Both the position numbers and the translations under genes were made by a program. Below the pieces are notes generated by a model. The model did not search any database, had not been told where the DNA came from, and was given only the letters and a program-made list of their open reading frames with translations. Below are positions 46,001 to 57,116 of a DNA stretch of 64,000 nucleotides, piece by piece. Each line of letters begins with the position of its first letter. Within the stretch, counting starts at the first letter, position 1. Source of the stretch: Pestalotiopsis fici W106-1 (Eukaryota; Ascomycota; Sordariomycetes; Amphisphaeriales; Sporocadaceae); assembly GCF_000516985.1 (NCBI RefSeq), contig NW_006917096.1, forward strand, positions 729,606 through 793,605, read 5' to 3'.

Positions 46001-48043
46001 CCTGAGGCTCCAACCTCGACGTGAGTGGTGGAATCTGCCAAGAGACATTTTCTGTGTTCAAAATTGTATATACGCTGGGATAGCGTGAACGACAGGTCCT
46101 CGAGAGAGGTCAAGCTCGACTGGGTCATATTCCAAATCTGTGACATGCGTAGCTGCAGAGACTCGCTTGACTTTGCGGACAAAGGAATGACAAATTTCTT
46201 GTCTGAGGCTGGGTGGAGCATCCTCCTCCTCGCTTTCTGGGTTCCCAGATAGCTCTCCAAGGACTCCACAATCGTGTGCGCGTTCGCACCTCCATAGCCG
46301 AAACAGTTGATGCTAGCACGACGGGTCGAGCTGGGCCACATCTCTGGCTGGGTAACAACCTTCATATTCATTGAATCAAGAGGCACTGTACACCATGAGT
46401 ATATATCCTAACGGGTGAGGTAAAGGAAAAAATGCTGGCACTCACATTTGGGGCTCAACTTTTTCAAGCCATAAGTAGGTGGTATCATGTCATTCTCGAA
46501 TGCAAGGAGAACCTTGATGAGTGATGTCAGACCACTTGCCGCCTCGCTGTGGCCAAAATTTGTCTTGACCTAATTATTTATTAGCAATAAAATCGTCATC
46601 ATCGTTTTGGAGTTCTCACCGAGCCAATCATCAATGGCATTCCCTCCCGCGGTGGGAAGCACCGCCTGAGTGCCTCGACCTCTGTGGCATCCCCAACTGA
46701 AGTTCCAGTACCGTGGCACTCAACGTAATCCGTGCCGAGAGGATCAAGCTTGGCGTTTGCGTACGCCTTTTGAATGACAGCCTCCTGGAATGCTGCGCTC
46801 GGTTGCGCGATCCCTGTGGTTTTCCCATTCCTGAAGTGATGTTTATCATGATTAGTCATTGCACGAAGCCACTATCCAAAGGCAGCAGAGATGTTCATCT
46901 AAGATTCAACAAGCCCCCACAGCTAATGGACTTACGAGTTGACTGCAGTCCCCCGAATGACGCCCCAAATTTTGTTGCCGTCCTTGACTGCAGCTGATAG
47001 ACGTTTGAGGTACACGGCGTTGATTCCTTCGGCTCGTCCATAGCCATCTGCCGCCTCGTCAAAGGTATGACAGGTCGATGTGGGAGATAATACACCTCCT
47101 TTCATGGTCTCGAGGTGCATTTCTGGGCTCATGATCAAGTTCGCACCGGCTACAACAGCACCGTCGCAATCGCCGGTTTGCAGCGCCTGGACAGCGGTAT
47201 GCAAGCAGTAGAACGAGGATGAGCAGGCCGTGTTAACAGCCAGGCTAAGTGTGAGTTTAGTCAAGTAAGGCTCGCCAATCTGCAAATGGTTGAAGGCTTA
47301 CCTGGGACCATGGAAATTGAAAACGTGGCTGATCCTGTTAGCGAGGATCGCCATATTGGAGCCGGTCGAGCTGTATCGATGCATGTAATCTGGATCTCGA
47401 AAGTGCATGTTGGTGAAATCGACCGTGAAGTTGCTCACGTAAACGCCAGTGTTTGAGTTACTCGCGTTCTCCATCGAGATGCCGGCACTTTCAAGACACT
47501 CATAAGTGATTTCAAGAAGTTTGCGCTGATGGGGATCCACTATAAACGCCTGTCAGGACATCTGTAGTTCCGGACAGAATAAGATCTGATAACTGTAAGG
47601 AATGACAAAAGCCGGAAATCTCCCGAGTTTGTCATCACTTACTTGATTTTGCCTCGAGGTTGTTGATTCCGAAGAAGTCATTGTCAAACAGGCGGACATC
47701 TTCGTTCAAGAAGTAGCCGCCGTCGGCCGCTATAACTCCTGGACGCCCATCATTTGTGCAATGGAACCCATCTATGTTGAACCTCGCAGCTGGAACTCTT
47801 CCTTGGGCGGATTTCTTGTCCACAAGAAAATCCCACATATCTGAAGGTGACCGGACGTCTCCAGGAAGCCGGCAAGCTTTACAATAAAGAAATTAACCAA
47901 AGGTTCTCTGGGGGCTGAAGAGAGTGTTTGGAACTACCTATGCCGACAACGCATACAGGATCGTCGTCCATGATCGAGAGCAATTTGTCTGGGACGGAAC
48001 TTTCACCATTCCAATGACTTGTATTTCCGTTTGAACTGGTCAT
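40032..48043 (-). CDS. Highly reducing polyketide synthase (KS-AT-DH-psiMT-ER-KR-ACP) with apparent frameshift
   Basis: Thirteen exons join in phase: 48043-47938, 47876-47643, 47539-47302, 47244-46936, 46830-46620, 46569-46446, 46385-45924, 45865-43468, 43415-43209, 43159-42109, 41975-41374, 41317-41211 and 41142-40032; the full length would be about 2386 residues. [10 protein letters not shown] (Cys near 200), VECHGTGT and [25 protein letters not shown] (Ser near 644). [13 protein letters not shown] and IDACIQTA. The methyltransferase region ([13 protein letters not shown]) lacks the Gly-rich SAM loop and is shortened. [34 protein letters not shown] and YCASNGF. ACP: FGVDSM with the phosphopantetheine Ser. 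Within DH, exon 8 changes frame by one missing base at a G run (44390-44393). If real, this stops translation early. It would build a reduced, probably unmethylated chain; there is no release domain. The product is unknown. Confidence 0.88.
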
Positions 48044-49609
48044 GTTGCCTGTACCAGACGAAGCTTAGTCTGACAGAAGGACTGCTGAGAGTGAGGGAAG
48101 GAAAAATAAATCAAAAAGCGGATTGGTTCTCTGGCTTAATGTTTCAAGTAGTGAAGAGTGCCAATTATAGTAAGTCAAGCTTTGTAGGAGAGTATACGGC
48201 TCTCAAATACTTATAGTTAGAGACTCCGTGCTCTCTACCAGGCTATTAGTTGCTTCCATTATCACAACTTCCATACGTCCTTTGCTTAGGCTTTGGAGAA
48301 CATCAATACCTAGCCATCCTCCAAGTCCGGGGCATCAAGAGCCGAGGAGCAACGAATACAATGCACGCAAGACTTTGATTGCAACCAAGATCGATTCGTC
48401 AAAGTGACGTGCACTGCCGTGGCTTCATCTCACCGAACTCGACAAAAAGATAACTTCCGGTGTTGTGATCCGTGCTGCGGTTTCCGAATCTGGACATATG
48501 AATCGACATGGGTAGCAACAGCAACCCTCTTTTTGGCTAGCACATACTACTCAGCTCATTTCCAAATCCCGCTGCGCTCTTGCGCGAGTCGTATTGGTCA
48601 TGACGCGCTTTTCCGTGGCAACATCCGAAAGGTCTGCTCCACATTTGATGTAGAAAATCTTTTCGATGTAGAGATACCAGAGCCGCGTGGTCGTTGTTAC
48701 ACGCACAGATAATATGGTTGATACGATGTTCAACCGCTTCTCTTCGTAGAACATTATATTATTAGCCAATATTGAACTTTCTGGGGCGGCTTTCAGCCTT
48801 GTCAGAGAGCGATTGGCTGGCTGTGTTGTATTCGTAAGCGACATACAGAATGCTTTTCCCGCTTATGCGGGCAGTTTGGGGTACATAGTGGTTGACGCAA
48901 CGGGCCGTTTGTTAGCTCTTCCGCTGTGCTGCGGGTCATAGGGCAGCATTGCAAAGGTTGGCGTCCTGCCCAAAGTCGGCGATATACGGCGTCGCTCCAG
49001 TAAGCCCCTGCCATGACGGTTCTGCCCCATGACATTTGCCTTTGATAGACAACCGTTTACCGAAATGGGAGAAGGTTGCAGTGTGCGGGCAGTCTGCATC
49101 AATATTTGGTAGCTCCGGGGTGCACAAGCCTTGTGTCGCCCCCACGCAACCCTTCCGGATCGCACACTCCTTGACTGTCTTACCCAAGAGAAGTGAGGTA
49201 TGCATTCTGCGCCGTTGGTTGGTCATGAGTCGCGTCCTATGCAGTATGAGCTCCAAAGGGTGTCGATGCGACCCTAGGCTTATGTGATGTTCTCAGCCTG
49301 CTACAAATCCATATTCTCCATTGGCTGCTTTACACAATATGCAGGACACGGTGGGCAGGGTAGACACACATCTCACAGCCCTACTGGCTGGTTCGTCTAA
49401 ATTACATTCATGCCACCCTTTTCAACCTGTCTTGAGCTCCTCTTCGTTCAATTGCACTACCGGCTTACCCATTAACCCAACATATCCTGCTCAAGCCCAT
49501 AGACCGAGAGACATTGATTGACGTTCCGTCATCAGAATCATCGAGAGCAAGTTTTTTGTGTGTGCTTTCTTCTTCTTCCATCTTTTCTCTACCAAAATTA
49601 TAGTTCCAT
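48044..49609. promoter_or_regulatory. Divergent intergenic region, PKS/Pth11-like gene
   Basis: The PKS (minus) and the Pth11-like gene (plus) start at opposite ends, so both promoters lie here. No ORF is credible and no regulator site is recognised. Confidence 0.5.
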
Positions 49610-51125
49610 ATGGCTCCAACAAACAATATTCAAGTCGGATCGAGCACGCTGACTGGGCCAGCCGGCGTGCCTCCCACTGGCACTGAACCCAACTTCGATG
49701 ATCCATCAAATCAAAATGGTCTAGTGCGAGCGGTTGTGGTCCTTGTAACTGTCATCACATCGCTTTTCATGATCATGAGGATCTATTCTCGCATTATCCT
49801 GAAGAGATTCACATTGCATGACGGTAAGTCGGACTTGCATTCATAGGTGCGCAGATGGGCAGATGAAATAGTGGCTAATATTCTACAGCTCTCGGCCTTG
49901 CGGCATTTGTATGCCCTCTCAGATCCCAAAAACACGCTGGCGGATGAATCACTGACTATTTGCCAGGCGCTTTATCTAGCGTTCGTTGAAGTATTTATCA
50001 GGCTCCTCAATTCCTACGGCTGGTTTGTTGATATGTGGGATCTACGTCTCCAAGACTATCCAGCTGTCAATCAGGTACCCGCCCCTCTACAGTCTTTTTG
50101 TCATATAATATGCTGATGTCTTGTTAGGTGCTCTTCCAGGGCCTGATCATTTATTTCTGCGTCCTCCTACTCATCAAATCAGCGATACTCCTCGAGTGGA
50201 CCTCCATCTTCGTACCGATGGGAACCCGCGATGCGTTTTGGTGGATCAGCAATCTGGTTCTTGCTGTGCACGTCTTGTTCTATGTCTCAATGATCATAGT
50301 CGAGCTTACAGCTTGTACACCATTCGAGAGGAATTGGAATCCTCTGATAGCTGGTAAATGCCTCAACACAGTCGGCGTAGCAGTGGCTATATCTGCCGTC
50401 AATCTGTTTTTCGACATAACCATTTTCTTGTTGCCTCAACGAGTTATCTGGTCACTCAACATGCGTACTCAGAAGAAACTCGGAATCTCATTTCTCTTTG
50501 GAGTGGGCGTTCTGTAAGTAAGATTTCTTGACGCTCGAACCGAACCGCCATGTGCAATGAGTACTGAACATGTACTGACATTCGTAGTGCCTGCATTGCA
50601 GCAGGCTTCCGCTTGGGAGCTTCCCTTAAGTTTTACAAATCCGCGGATGTCACATATACGTTCTCCACGCTCGCACTTTGGTGCCTCGGCGAGGTGACCT
50701 GCGCCTTCATTATTTTCTGTGGTCCAGCAATTCCGAAGATCTTCAGCAATACGGAATTGCAAGGGCTCGTGTCGAATCTAAAATCGTGGGCCGGGTCCTC
50801 GGTTAGAAAGCTGGTATCATCTGGAAGCTCGAGTAAAGATGGCTCATCACTCGGAACTCGGAAGCGGTCCAGATCCAACTTTTCTCGCCATGACAACTCG
50901 CTAGAGAAAACAAGCTTTCCACAAGTACCGCCATTGCCTGAACAGTACAGAACAAGAGATACTGGGAACTTGCCATCTGGGGACAACAGCGATATGAGCC
51001 CCCAAGCCGGAGAGATCGTCCAGACTACACGTTTCACAGCGGTTGAAGACTCCAGTGTACAGAATATTGCGGATGACCAACATAGCCGCCAGCATCCTTG
51101 GATGTATTCACAGGAGAATATCTGA
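49610..51125 (+). CDS. Pth11-like / fungal rhodopsin-domain membrane protein
   Basis: Five exons (49610-49823, 49889-49908, 49967-50074, 50128-50513, 50588-51125) join in phase to 421 residues; exon 2 is only 20 nt. Seven hydrophobic spans are predicted: first AVVVLVTVITSLFMIMRIYS, later FQGLIIYFCVLLLIKSAILL and, near residue 265, GISFLFGVGVLACIAAGFR. Landmark residues of the family are visible: the NP pair and acidic DxxLP region (FFDITIFLLPQRVIW), the CTPFERNWNP loop, GKCLNT, and the last helix with WCLGEVTCAFIIFCGPAIP. The cytosolic tail of about 110 residues is Ser-rich and ends SRQHPWMYSQENI. Such proteins are presumed surface sensors or membrane proteins of unknown ligand and are common beside secondary-metabolite genes. 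Confidence 0.86.
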
Positions 51126-52395
51126 GGGTGTAAAGATGTTCATTCAAAAGGCTTTGGTCAAAGGTTTGGGTGGACAGTCAAAAAGCTCCTGCTAGTGTCA
51201 AGAGTCGGCACTGATGGTCAACAAGAGTGGCGGATAGTCGTAATTAGATATCCTTACGCAATCTCCGGAAGACTGTAGGTTACCTTGGAAGGGATTTGCT
51301 TTCAATCTTGTATACATGGAGTTAGGATTATCTCTATTTCAACGATTCGTTTATGAGATACTGGTCGTGTATGGTACATTCTCAAAAGTTTGGGTGTTGT
51401 ACCGGGAGAAAAAAAAACCATTTCCTTAGTTTTTAGTTCATATGTGCAATCCATCCGCTCTCTGCCTGTCGCTGCCCCGCCTTGGCTACTTACGTACCTG
51501 GACTTCAATCGCATTAAACCAAAATTTCGGTGATAATCCCAATGCTCAATATCCTGCCAACGTATTCGCAACTGACTTTGTCGAGGCTCTGACACCAATA
51601 CCTGGAGGAATAAGGCTCTGACTGGCCGGTGCTGTTGCCTGAGTCGTTCAGGGTAGATTGCGTGCTATATTGCGGCACAGTCGGGCGACGATCACAGAGA
51701 ACATCACAATTTTCCTCCAAACGCCAAACGTTCAATGTACCTACCTAGGTACCTAGGGAGGCATCCCATAAGGCTGCAAGGGTGCAAGGATACCTATAAT
51801 GTACCTCATATAGGGACGAGGGCGCGCTGGGCTTATTACATGAGCACCGGAAACGGCATCCCCGCTGACCTTCAGTGTACTCGGGTACCTACATAGGTAT
51901 GTACCTATATAGTTAGTCGTTGGCGCGGTGAGCGGCCCCAACCGCAAAGGTGCATTTGCCTGTGTAACCAACGGCACGGCACTTTTGGAAATCTGCCTGG
52001 CCTCCAAGTTTCATTTCGGGATCTGCACCTCGCTCGGGCGTGGTAAGCACCGGTTGCATCAGTGGCAGTTTGGGGTAACCTGACAGGTGTCTTGGCTCGA
52101 AAGATGCTGTACGGGAATTGCTACGGCTATCGCAGCGGTCCTACAGCCCCGCCTCTGCTTCACTCACCCCTGATGCTGCGTTCACCGGTGATCGAATCAG
52201 AGATGACACGGTACAAAGTACCCAGCAGGAGATCCAACAACGGCCTGATAAAACACGTGCTGCTGGGTCAAGTATTCCGCGCTTGTGCGTCTGTCAGTTC
52301 TACTTGATCAACTTCTTTTGAATAAACCTCAACTCCTCATCCCAAGCCAGGCATCTGATTGATTTGGCATTTGTTCCAGTCACTCAGCGTCCGTC
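51126..52395. other. Spacer with TACCTA/TAGGTA cluster
   Basis: No gene is supported. Repeated TACCTA and TAGGTA motifs, partly palindromic (CCTAGGTACCTAGG), are concentrated at about 51735-51912. The region should carry the P450 promoter. Confidence 0.55.
51735..51912. repeat. Cluster of palindromic TACCTA/TAGGTA motifs
   Basis: At least six copies of TACCTA or TAGGTA occur within 180 bp in both orientations, including CTACCTAGGTACCTAGG and ACCTACATAGGTATGTACCT. They may be decayed-repeat composition or regulatory sites. Confidence 0.6.
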
Positions 52396-54254
52396 ATGGG
52401 TTCTCTCGTTCTGCAATACGGAGGCTCTACCTCTCTGCTCTATGGCGCAATCACTCTTGTTAGGATTTCCCGCCTGCCCACTGATGTAGCGCAGTCTACT
52501 GATAGAAACGCAGGTCGCTGTTTTCCTCGGCTATGAAATCTTTTTGCATCCCCTGAGGAGGTACCCAGGTCCACTGCTGGCCAAGTTCACCAATCTCTAC
52601 GCTGCATTCTTCGCCCTCGAGCGCAAGCTGCACCTAGAAACATGGGAGTACCACCAGAAATACGGTGAGCTAACAAGACCTCTGAAACGCCAGAGCATCA
52701 TGAGAATGTTGACTTGTGTGCGCGAACAGGCCCTGTCGTCCGGCTGGGGCCAGATAGGCTCGTTTTCGACTCCCTTGAAGCTTTGAGAGGTACGTACGCC
52801 ATATAAGCGGACTGCCCACTCTACTAACATTCCAGACATCTACCAAAACGAGAGGACCACGAAGCCACCGCTATATCTGGCGACCCAGGCAAAGGCCGGT
52901 ACTTTCAGCATCTGGAACGCTCTAGATCGGGGCTTGCATAGTCGCAAACGTAGACTGGTTGGTCGCGCGACTACCGACGCCTCGATGAGAGAATTTGAAC
53001 CGACCATGCTCGAGCATACCGATGTATTTATACAGAAACTATCGGAAACGCTCCATGAGCCTGTGAACATGAAGGATCGATGCAGCTATCTGAGTTTCGA
53101 TATCATTGGTCTTTTGTCTTTTGGTTATGCCATGAACCTCCAATCAGATCCGGAGAATCAGTTCCTGGCTGACCAGCTGACCCGTGGAAATCATCGCATG
53201 AACATTTTCATGCAAATTCCTGTGATCCCGCGATTCAAGTTACAGCGTTATTTCAATCTCTTCTTTAAAGCAGAACGCGAAAGGACGGCGCAGCTTATAG
53301 GAACCATGATCCATACCCGCATGGCTCAAGAGACTCATGCCCGACGTGATTGGTATTCCTTTCTGGCCGACTCACTGAAGCCCGAAAGCGACGGGAGTAT
53401 TCGTATGGGTGATCTCTGGCTAGAGGCCTTTTTCTTCATTATAGCAGGTTAGTCTCGGATCTCACCCTCGCTGTCGCATCCTGTAATCGCCATGCTCACC
53501 CATAGGTACAGGGGGTGACACGACCTCCACCGCCATGAGTGCGACACTATTCTACCTTGCGCGCAATCCGGATTGCTACCGCAAGCTTTCCCGGGAGATC
53601 CGGACGACCTTCGAGACCGCTGATGGGATTCAGGGGGCCAAGGTGACAAACTGTCGTTACCTCCGTGCTTGTATCGACGAAGCTCTGAGAATGTCGCCGC
53701 CGATCCCAGGTGCTCTATGGAGACACTTGGCGCCGGAGGAAAAGGCGGCCGGACCATTGGTCGTGGACGGACACGTCATTCCGGACGGCACAAAAGTTGG
53801 TGTGAATATATATTCGCTACACCATAACGAGGTTCGTCATCATACTTCGGAGGGGGTTCTGCATTCTACTTCGAAGAGTCTCAAGGACAACAGCTGACGG
53901 GTATCGCAGAAATACTTTCCCCAACCTTTCGTCTACAGCCCTGAGCGCTGGCTGGAGACCGACGATCCAAATGATGGAACTACTTTACCTAGAGCAAACC
54001 GCGAAGCATTTGCACCATTCATCACAGGTGCTCGGGGTTGCGCTGGTAAACCCATGGCTTATTTAGAATCAAGTCTGGCTCTAGCTAAGATTATGTGGCA
54101 CTTTGACTTCAGGGCTGCGCCTGGAGGCCTAGGTGATATTGGTACCGGCAAGCACGGAGAGTTTTACCTGCACGATATCTTCACCTCGACTCATGATGGT
54201 CCATATCTGGTGTTTGAGAACCGCATACCTGACGATGTTTCTCCTTCAATTTAA
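52396..54254 (+). CDS. Cytochrome P450 monooxygenase
   Basis: Six exons (52396-52458, 52514-52664, 52730-52789, 52836-53447, 53506-53831, 53910-54254) join in phase to 518 residues. The N-terminus is a membrane anchor of about 30 residues (SLLYGAITLVAVFLGYEIFL), then the Pro-rich hinge HPLRRYPGP. Helix I holds IIAGTGGDTTST, the oxygen-activation motif; helix K holds the ExxR in IDEALRMSPP; the PERF region reads YSPERWLE. The heme loop FAPFITGARGCAGK has the axial Cys. The loop differs slightly from the usual FSLGPRGCIGK. The introns are 46-78 bp, one with a rare GTTAGG donor. It is an ER-membrane haem enzyme, expected to hydroxylate or epoxidise a cluster intermediate. The substrate is unknown. 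Confidence 0.92.
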
Positions 54255-54360
54255 TCAGAGCTCAATGCAGCGATTACTCCGTCCTAGGCCTTGCGCCAGA
54301 GACGATATCTGTATAGGCCTCAAGGAGAGCTCGAGAGACATTTTGTAAGCTAACCCATTC
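54255..54360. other. P450 3' region joined to aldolase relic
   Basis: A short stretch ending in GTAAGCTAACCCATTCAG, which looks like donor, branch and acceptor fused together at the edge of the aldolase fragment. Confidence 0.4.
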
Positions 54361-54561
54361 AGCAAGGAAATTTATGAGCGGTGCATTAAGGCTGGTGTTG
54401 TTAAAATCAATATTAACCGCGGCTTTAATGATCACTATGCTGCCTCAAGGGAGGAGACTAAGGGTCGACCTCTCACTACCATAATCGAGGCGGGGACGAT
54501 GGAGATGCAAAAAGCTGTACTGAAATATATGGACTGGTTTAATTTTTCAGAGAAAGCTTAA
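54361..54561 (+). pseudogene. Class II ketose-bisphosphate aldolase, C-terminal fragment
   Basis: Sixty-six in-frame codons read ERCIKAGVVKININRGFN (the GVxKINxxT-type phosphate-binding strand), then the TTIIEAGTMEMQKAVLKYMD helix, and end WFNFSEKA, followed by TAA. This matches the last sixth of FbaA-type aldolases. No metal-binding or catalytic part precedes it. The fragment starts immediately after an intron-like acceptor (CTAACCCATTCAG), suggesting the rest was lost at an intron. Similar aldolase-like genes occur in some fungal clusters, so it may be a lost cluster member. Confidence 0.72.
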
Positions 54562-55172
54562 TAAAGCATGGTTGATTTATTTAATGGAGTGTTCCAAAGT
54601 GACTTTTGTTTTTGTGATACAAATGTAATATCGATATAACACAACTCTAACTCCAAGCAAAATATAGTTCTAAATATATTTAGAATCTACCCAGGCTAAT
54701 AATTACAAATATATATTTATAAAATAACGGCTTTAACTTTTAGCGGTTTTATTTAATAGAAGGAGATTAAAGTCAACTTCTTTAACACTCATTATTATTG
54801 GCTATCAGTCGTCGTCAGCTGGGAACTCTTGCTTATGAGATTTTCTTCTATTTAATTTATTTAAGCCAGCTGCGTTGGATTCAAGGGAAAATATTTAAAA
54901 TTGACTAACCGTGTTATGGCAGATACTGTATGGCACCGGTCTCGTCCCCGTCCCGTGGGCATATAGGTCCCAGCTCGTGATCGTTTCCCAACGATTGCGA
55001 GCTGCTCTTTCCCTCTTCGTATAGTGGTATTATATGCCGTGACAATTATGCTCTTTCAGAGCTCCGGTTCGATGCAAGGTTCCAGTGATAGACCAGCCGC
55101 CATCCTTATAAGGCAGGGATGCTTTCCTTTGTTTTCTATTAAATAAAATGACCCACTACTGTTTTGCTTTTA
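54562..55172. other. AT-rich spacer with repeat fragment
   Basis: Very AT-rich (54560-54780) and containing the dispersed repeat at 54800-54905; no gene. RIP-like decay is likely. Confidence 0.6.
54800..54905 (+). repeat. Dispersed repeat, copy 2 (mate at 19016-19110)
   Basis: Same block order as the copy at 19 kb (CAGCTGGGAACTCT, GCTTAT, GCCAGCTGCGTTGGA), but with an AT-rich insertion of about 22 bp and C-to-T changes. Confidence 0.75.
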
Positions 55173-57116
55173 TCACATTATCTCATCAAGCTCCTCTAAG
55201 CTGTCGTTCTCAGTTGTGTATACCCCCGGTTTTCCATTGTGACAGCCTCTCCCTAAGGCATATCGTGCATTAGCCCATGCGTCTATCTCGCTTATTGTCC
55301 CAAAACGTGGGTGCGGACCGATTGGTATAATCTGGCCCTTTTGCAGTTCGCATACTATTTTGCCTTCACCCGTGTTATTGTCATTCAGCAAAGTAGCTAG
55401 CGCACTATTCCTCCAGCTGGGTAATTGAAGTTGCCGGCTTTGCAAACGCACACTGAGCACGAAAACAATATTCGACAATACCAGCACGACAGGTAAGATA
55501 AGCCATGGCCAGCGCACTTGTATGTACTGTTCCTGGTATTGAGTCGTACCAATGGCAACGTCAACAGAAGCCGTGCGCAGATATTGCGTGACGCTTCGGG
55601 CAATACTCTCGAAAATAAAATCCAATGTCGTATTCCAGGGTCGAAGTTGTATGATGGCTTCCGCAAGAATATAATTATCCTCACACTTGTGAACACTCAA
55701 ACCCATAATTTCACCAGAGAAGTGTGGAGAAACCTCGTAACGAATCATGTCCCAGCCTGTGGATGAAACCGCCACCGGGTATCTCTTGCCAGCCGCAGTC
55801 GTTTCGAGTGACCAATAGGAACCCGACGAAATCTTAGCAGCCTCAGGATTGGTGTCGATGCCGTCACGTGTCCTCAACGTCCAGTTCCCTTTGATGAAGT
55901 CGCCGGGGGTTTCCGTAAACAGTCCCTGTTCTATTGATGCAGTGTATAGTTGCAAGCCCAAGTCAAGAGTGCACCGAAATGATTGGAAACTGTCCGTAGC
56001 AGCCTCGAACAATATCATGTAGACTTCCGTGAAAGACAAGTTGGTCGAGTTGTATGAGGCTTCAGTTACTTCATCCATTATTTTTGAAGACATGTTAAGG
56101 AAGGTACTTTGGTCTAGGTTCTCCTCAAAACTGAACGGGTCGAGAGCCATTTGACCGCTGAGATTGAGACTCGGGCCCTGATTCACAGATTCTGGAGGAA
56201 ATATGGGATAAGTTGATAATTTGACGATTCTGTAACTTGTCCCATCATTCTCATACTGGAGCTGATCGGTTATATTCGAGCATTGGTGTTTAATGGCTAA
56301 AGAGGCATATGGCTCGAAAGTGCAACTACCGGTACTGCAAAAAGGCGTGACAGTGTCAAGGGCTTCCAAAGATCCGGTAGGCGAGACATCCACTGCCCCA
56401 GAATACAGAGCGTTGTTCGAAATGTTTTGAGCGCTGAATGTCCCAGTATATATTGCCCTTAAGAGTAAGGGATCGGAAGTGATGTTTGGGTCAAGAAATT
56501 TGGCCACTGGCACAGTGGCGGTATCTGTAAGTCTCAGTCTGGACTGCTGCGAGGTGGACGCCTGGATTGTTGCGTCTGAACCCAGGGCCACCAGCATGAT
56601 TAATGACCCTGTAATAGCAAGCGCAGACCGAGTTCCGCTCCAAAGGAGCAGTAACGCACCAATCGGGCCTCGGGACGCGCTATCGAAAGCTTGAAAATAC
56701 TCCAGAGGTTGAGGCGATTGAGAGTACCATGCCCATTTTAGTTGTCCTATTGATGAGCTTGCAGCTAGCACAACTGATCCCTTCAAGGCTGTCGCCAAAA
56801 TGGACAAAACGGCATTGATACCAAGACCTGAATGCCATGAATCGGCTGGCTTGTCATGGAAACAAGATAGGATGACGGAAATGGCAACCAAGCATGATAC
56901 TGATAATGCTAGAGCCAGATCTTCAACTATCCAAGAGTCTTGGCACCATCTCAGAATGCCTGGGGATTTGAGGAGCTTGGAACCTCCCAGGCCTCCTTCT
57001 CTGAAAGAACGAGTAGGCATCGGTGCTGCATTGCTGCCCATCAGGGGGTTTGTGTCCATCCTTTCACTCTCAGTCTGCAATGTGGGGCCTTCAGCCTTTG
57101 AGTTCGGAGCCTCCAT
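55173..57116 (-). CDS. DUF3176 membrane protein
   Basis: A single exon, 647 residues from the ATG at 57116. The frame is open to 57419, but the upstream residues contain no family sequence. A low-complexity head is followed by WIVEDLALALSVSCLVAISV (first span), then the DUF3176 hallmark GLGINAVLSILATALKGS and the SSSIGQLKWAWY block, then FDSASRGPIGALLLLW and ALAITGSLIMLVAL. A long extracellular-type loop of about 370 residues carries several N-glycosylation sequons and the CSTGSCTF pair. A final span WLILPVVLVLSNIVFVLSV precedes a cytosolic tail. The family is widespread in Pezizomycotina and has no assigned function. The gene appears intact. Confidence 0.9.
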   Translation of the reverse strand: MEAPNSKAEGPTLQTESERMDTNPLMGSNAAPMPTRSFREGGLGGSKLLKSPGILRWCQDSWIVEDLALALSVSCLVAISVILSCFHDKPADSWHSGLGINAVLSILATALKGSVVLAASSSIGQLKWAWYSQSPQPLEYFQAFDSASRGPIGALLLLWSGTRSALAITGSLIMLVALGSDATIQASTSQQSRLRLTDTATVPVAKFLDPNITSDPLLLRAIYTGTFSAQNISNNALYSGAVDVSPTGSLEALDTVTPFCSTGSCTFEPYASLAIKHQCSNITDQLQYENDGTSYRIVKLSTYPIFPPESVNQGPSLNLSGQMALDPFSFEENLDQSTFLNMSSKIMDEVTEASYNSTNLSFTEVYMILFEAATDSFQSFRCTLDLGLQLYTASIEQGLFTETPGDFIKGNWTLRTRDGIDTNPEAAKISSGSYWSLETTAAGKRYPVAVSSTGWDMIRYEVSPHFSGEIMGLSVHKCEDNYILAEAIIQLRPWNTTLDFIFESIARSVTQYLRTASVDVAIGTTQYQEQYIQVRWPWLILPVVLVLSNIVFVLSVRLQSRQLQLPSWRNSALATLLNDNNTGEGKIVCELQKGQIIPIGPHPRFGTISEIDAWANARYALGRGCHNGKPGVYTTENDSLEELDEIM

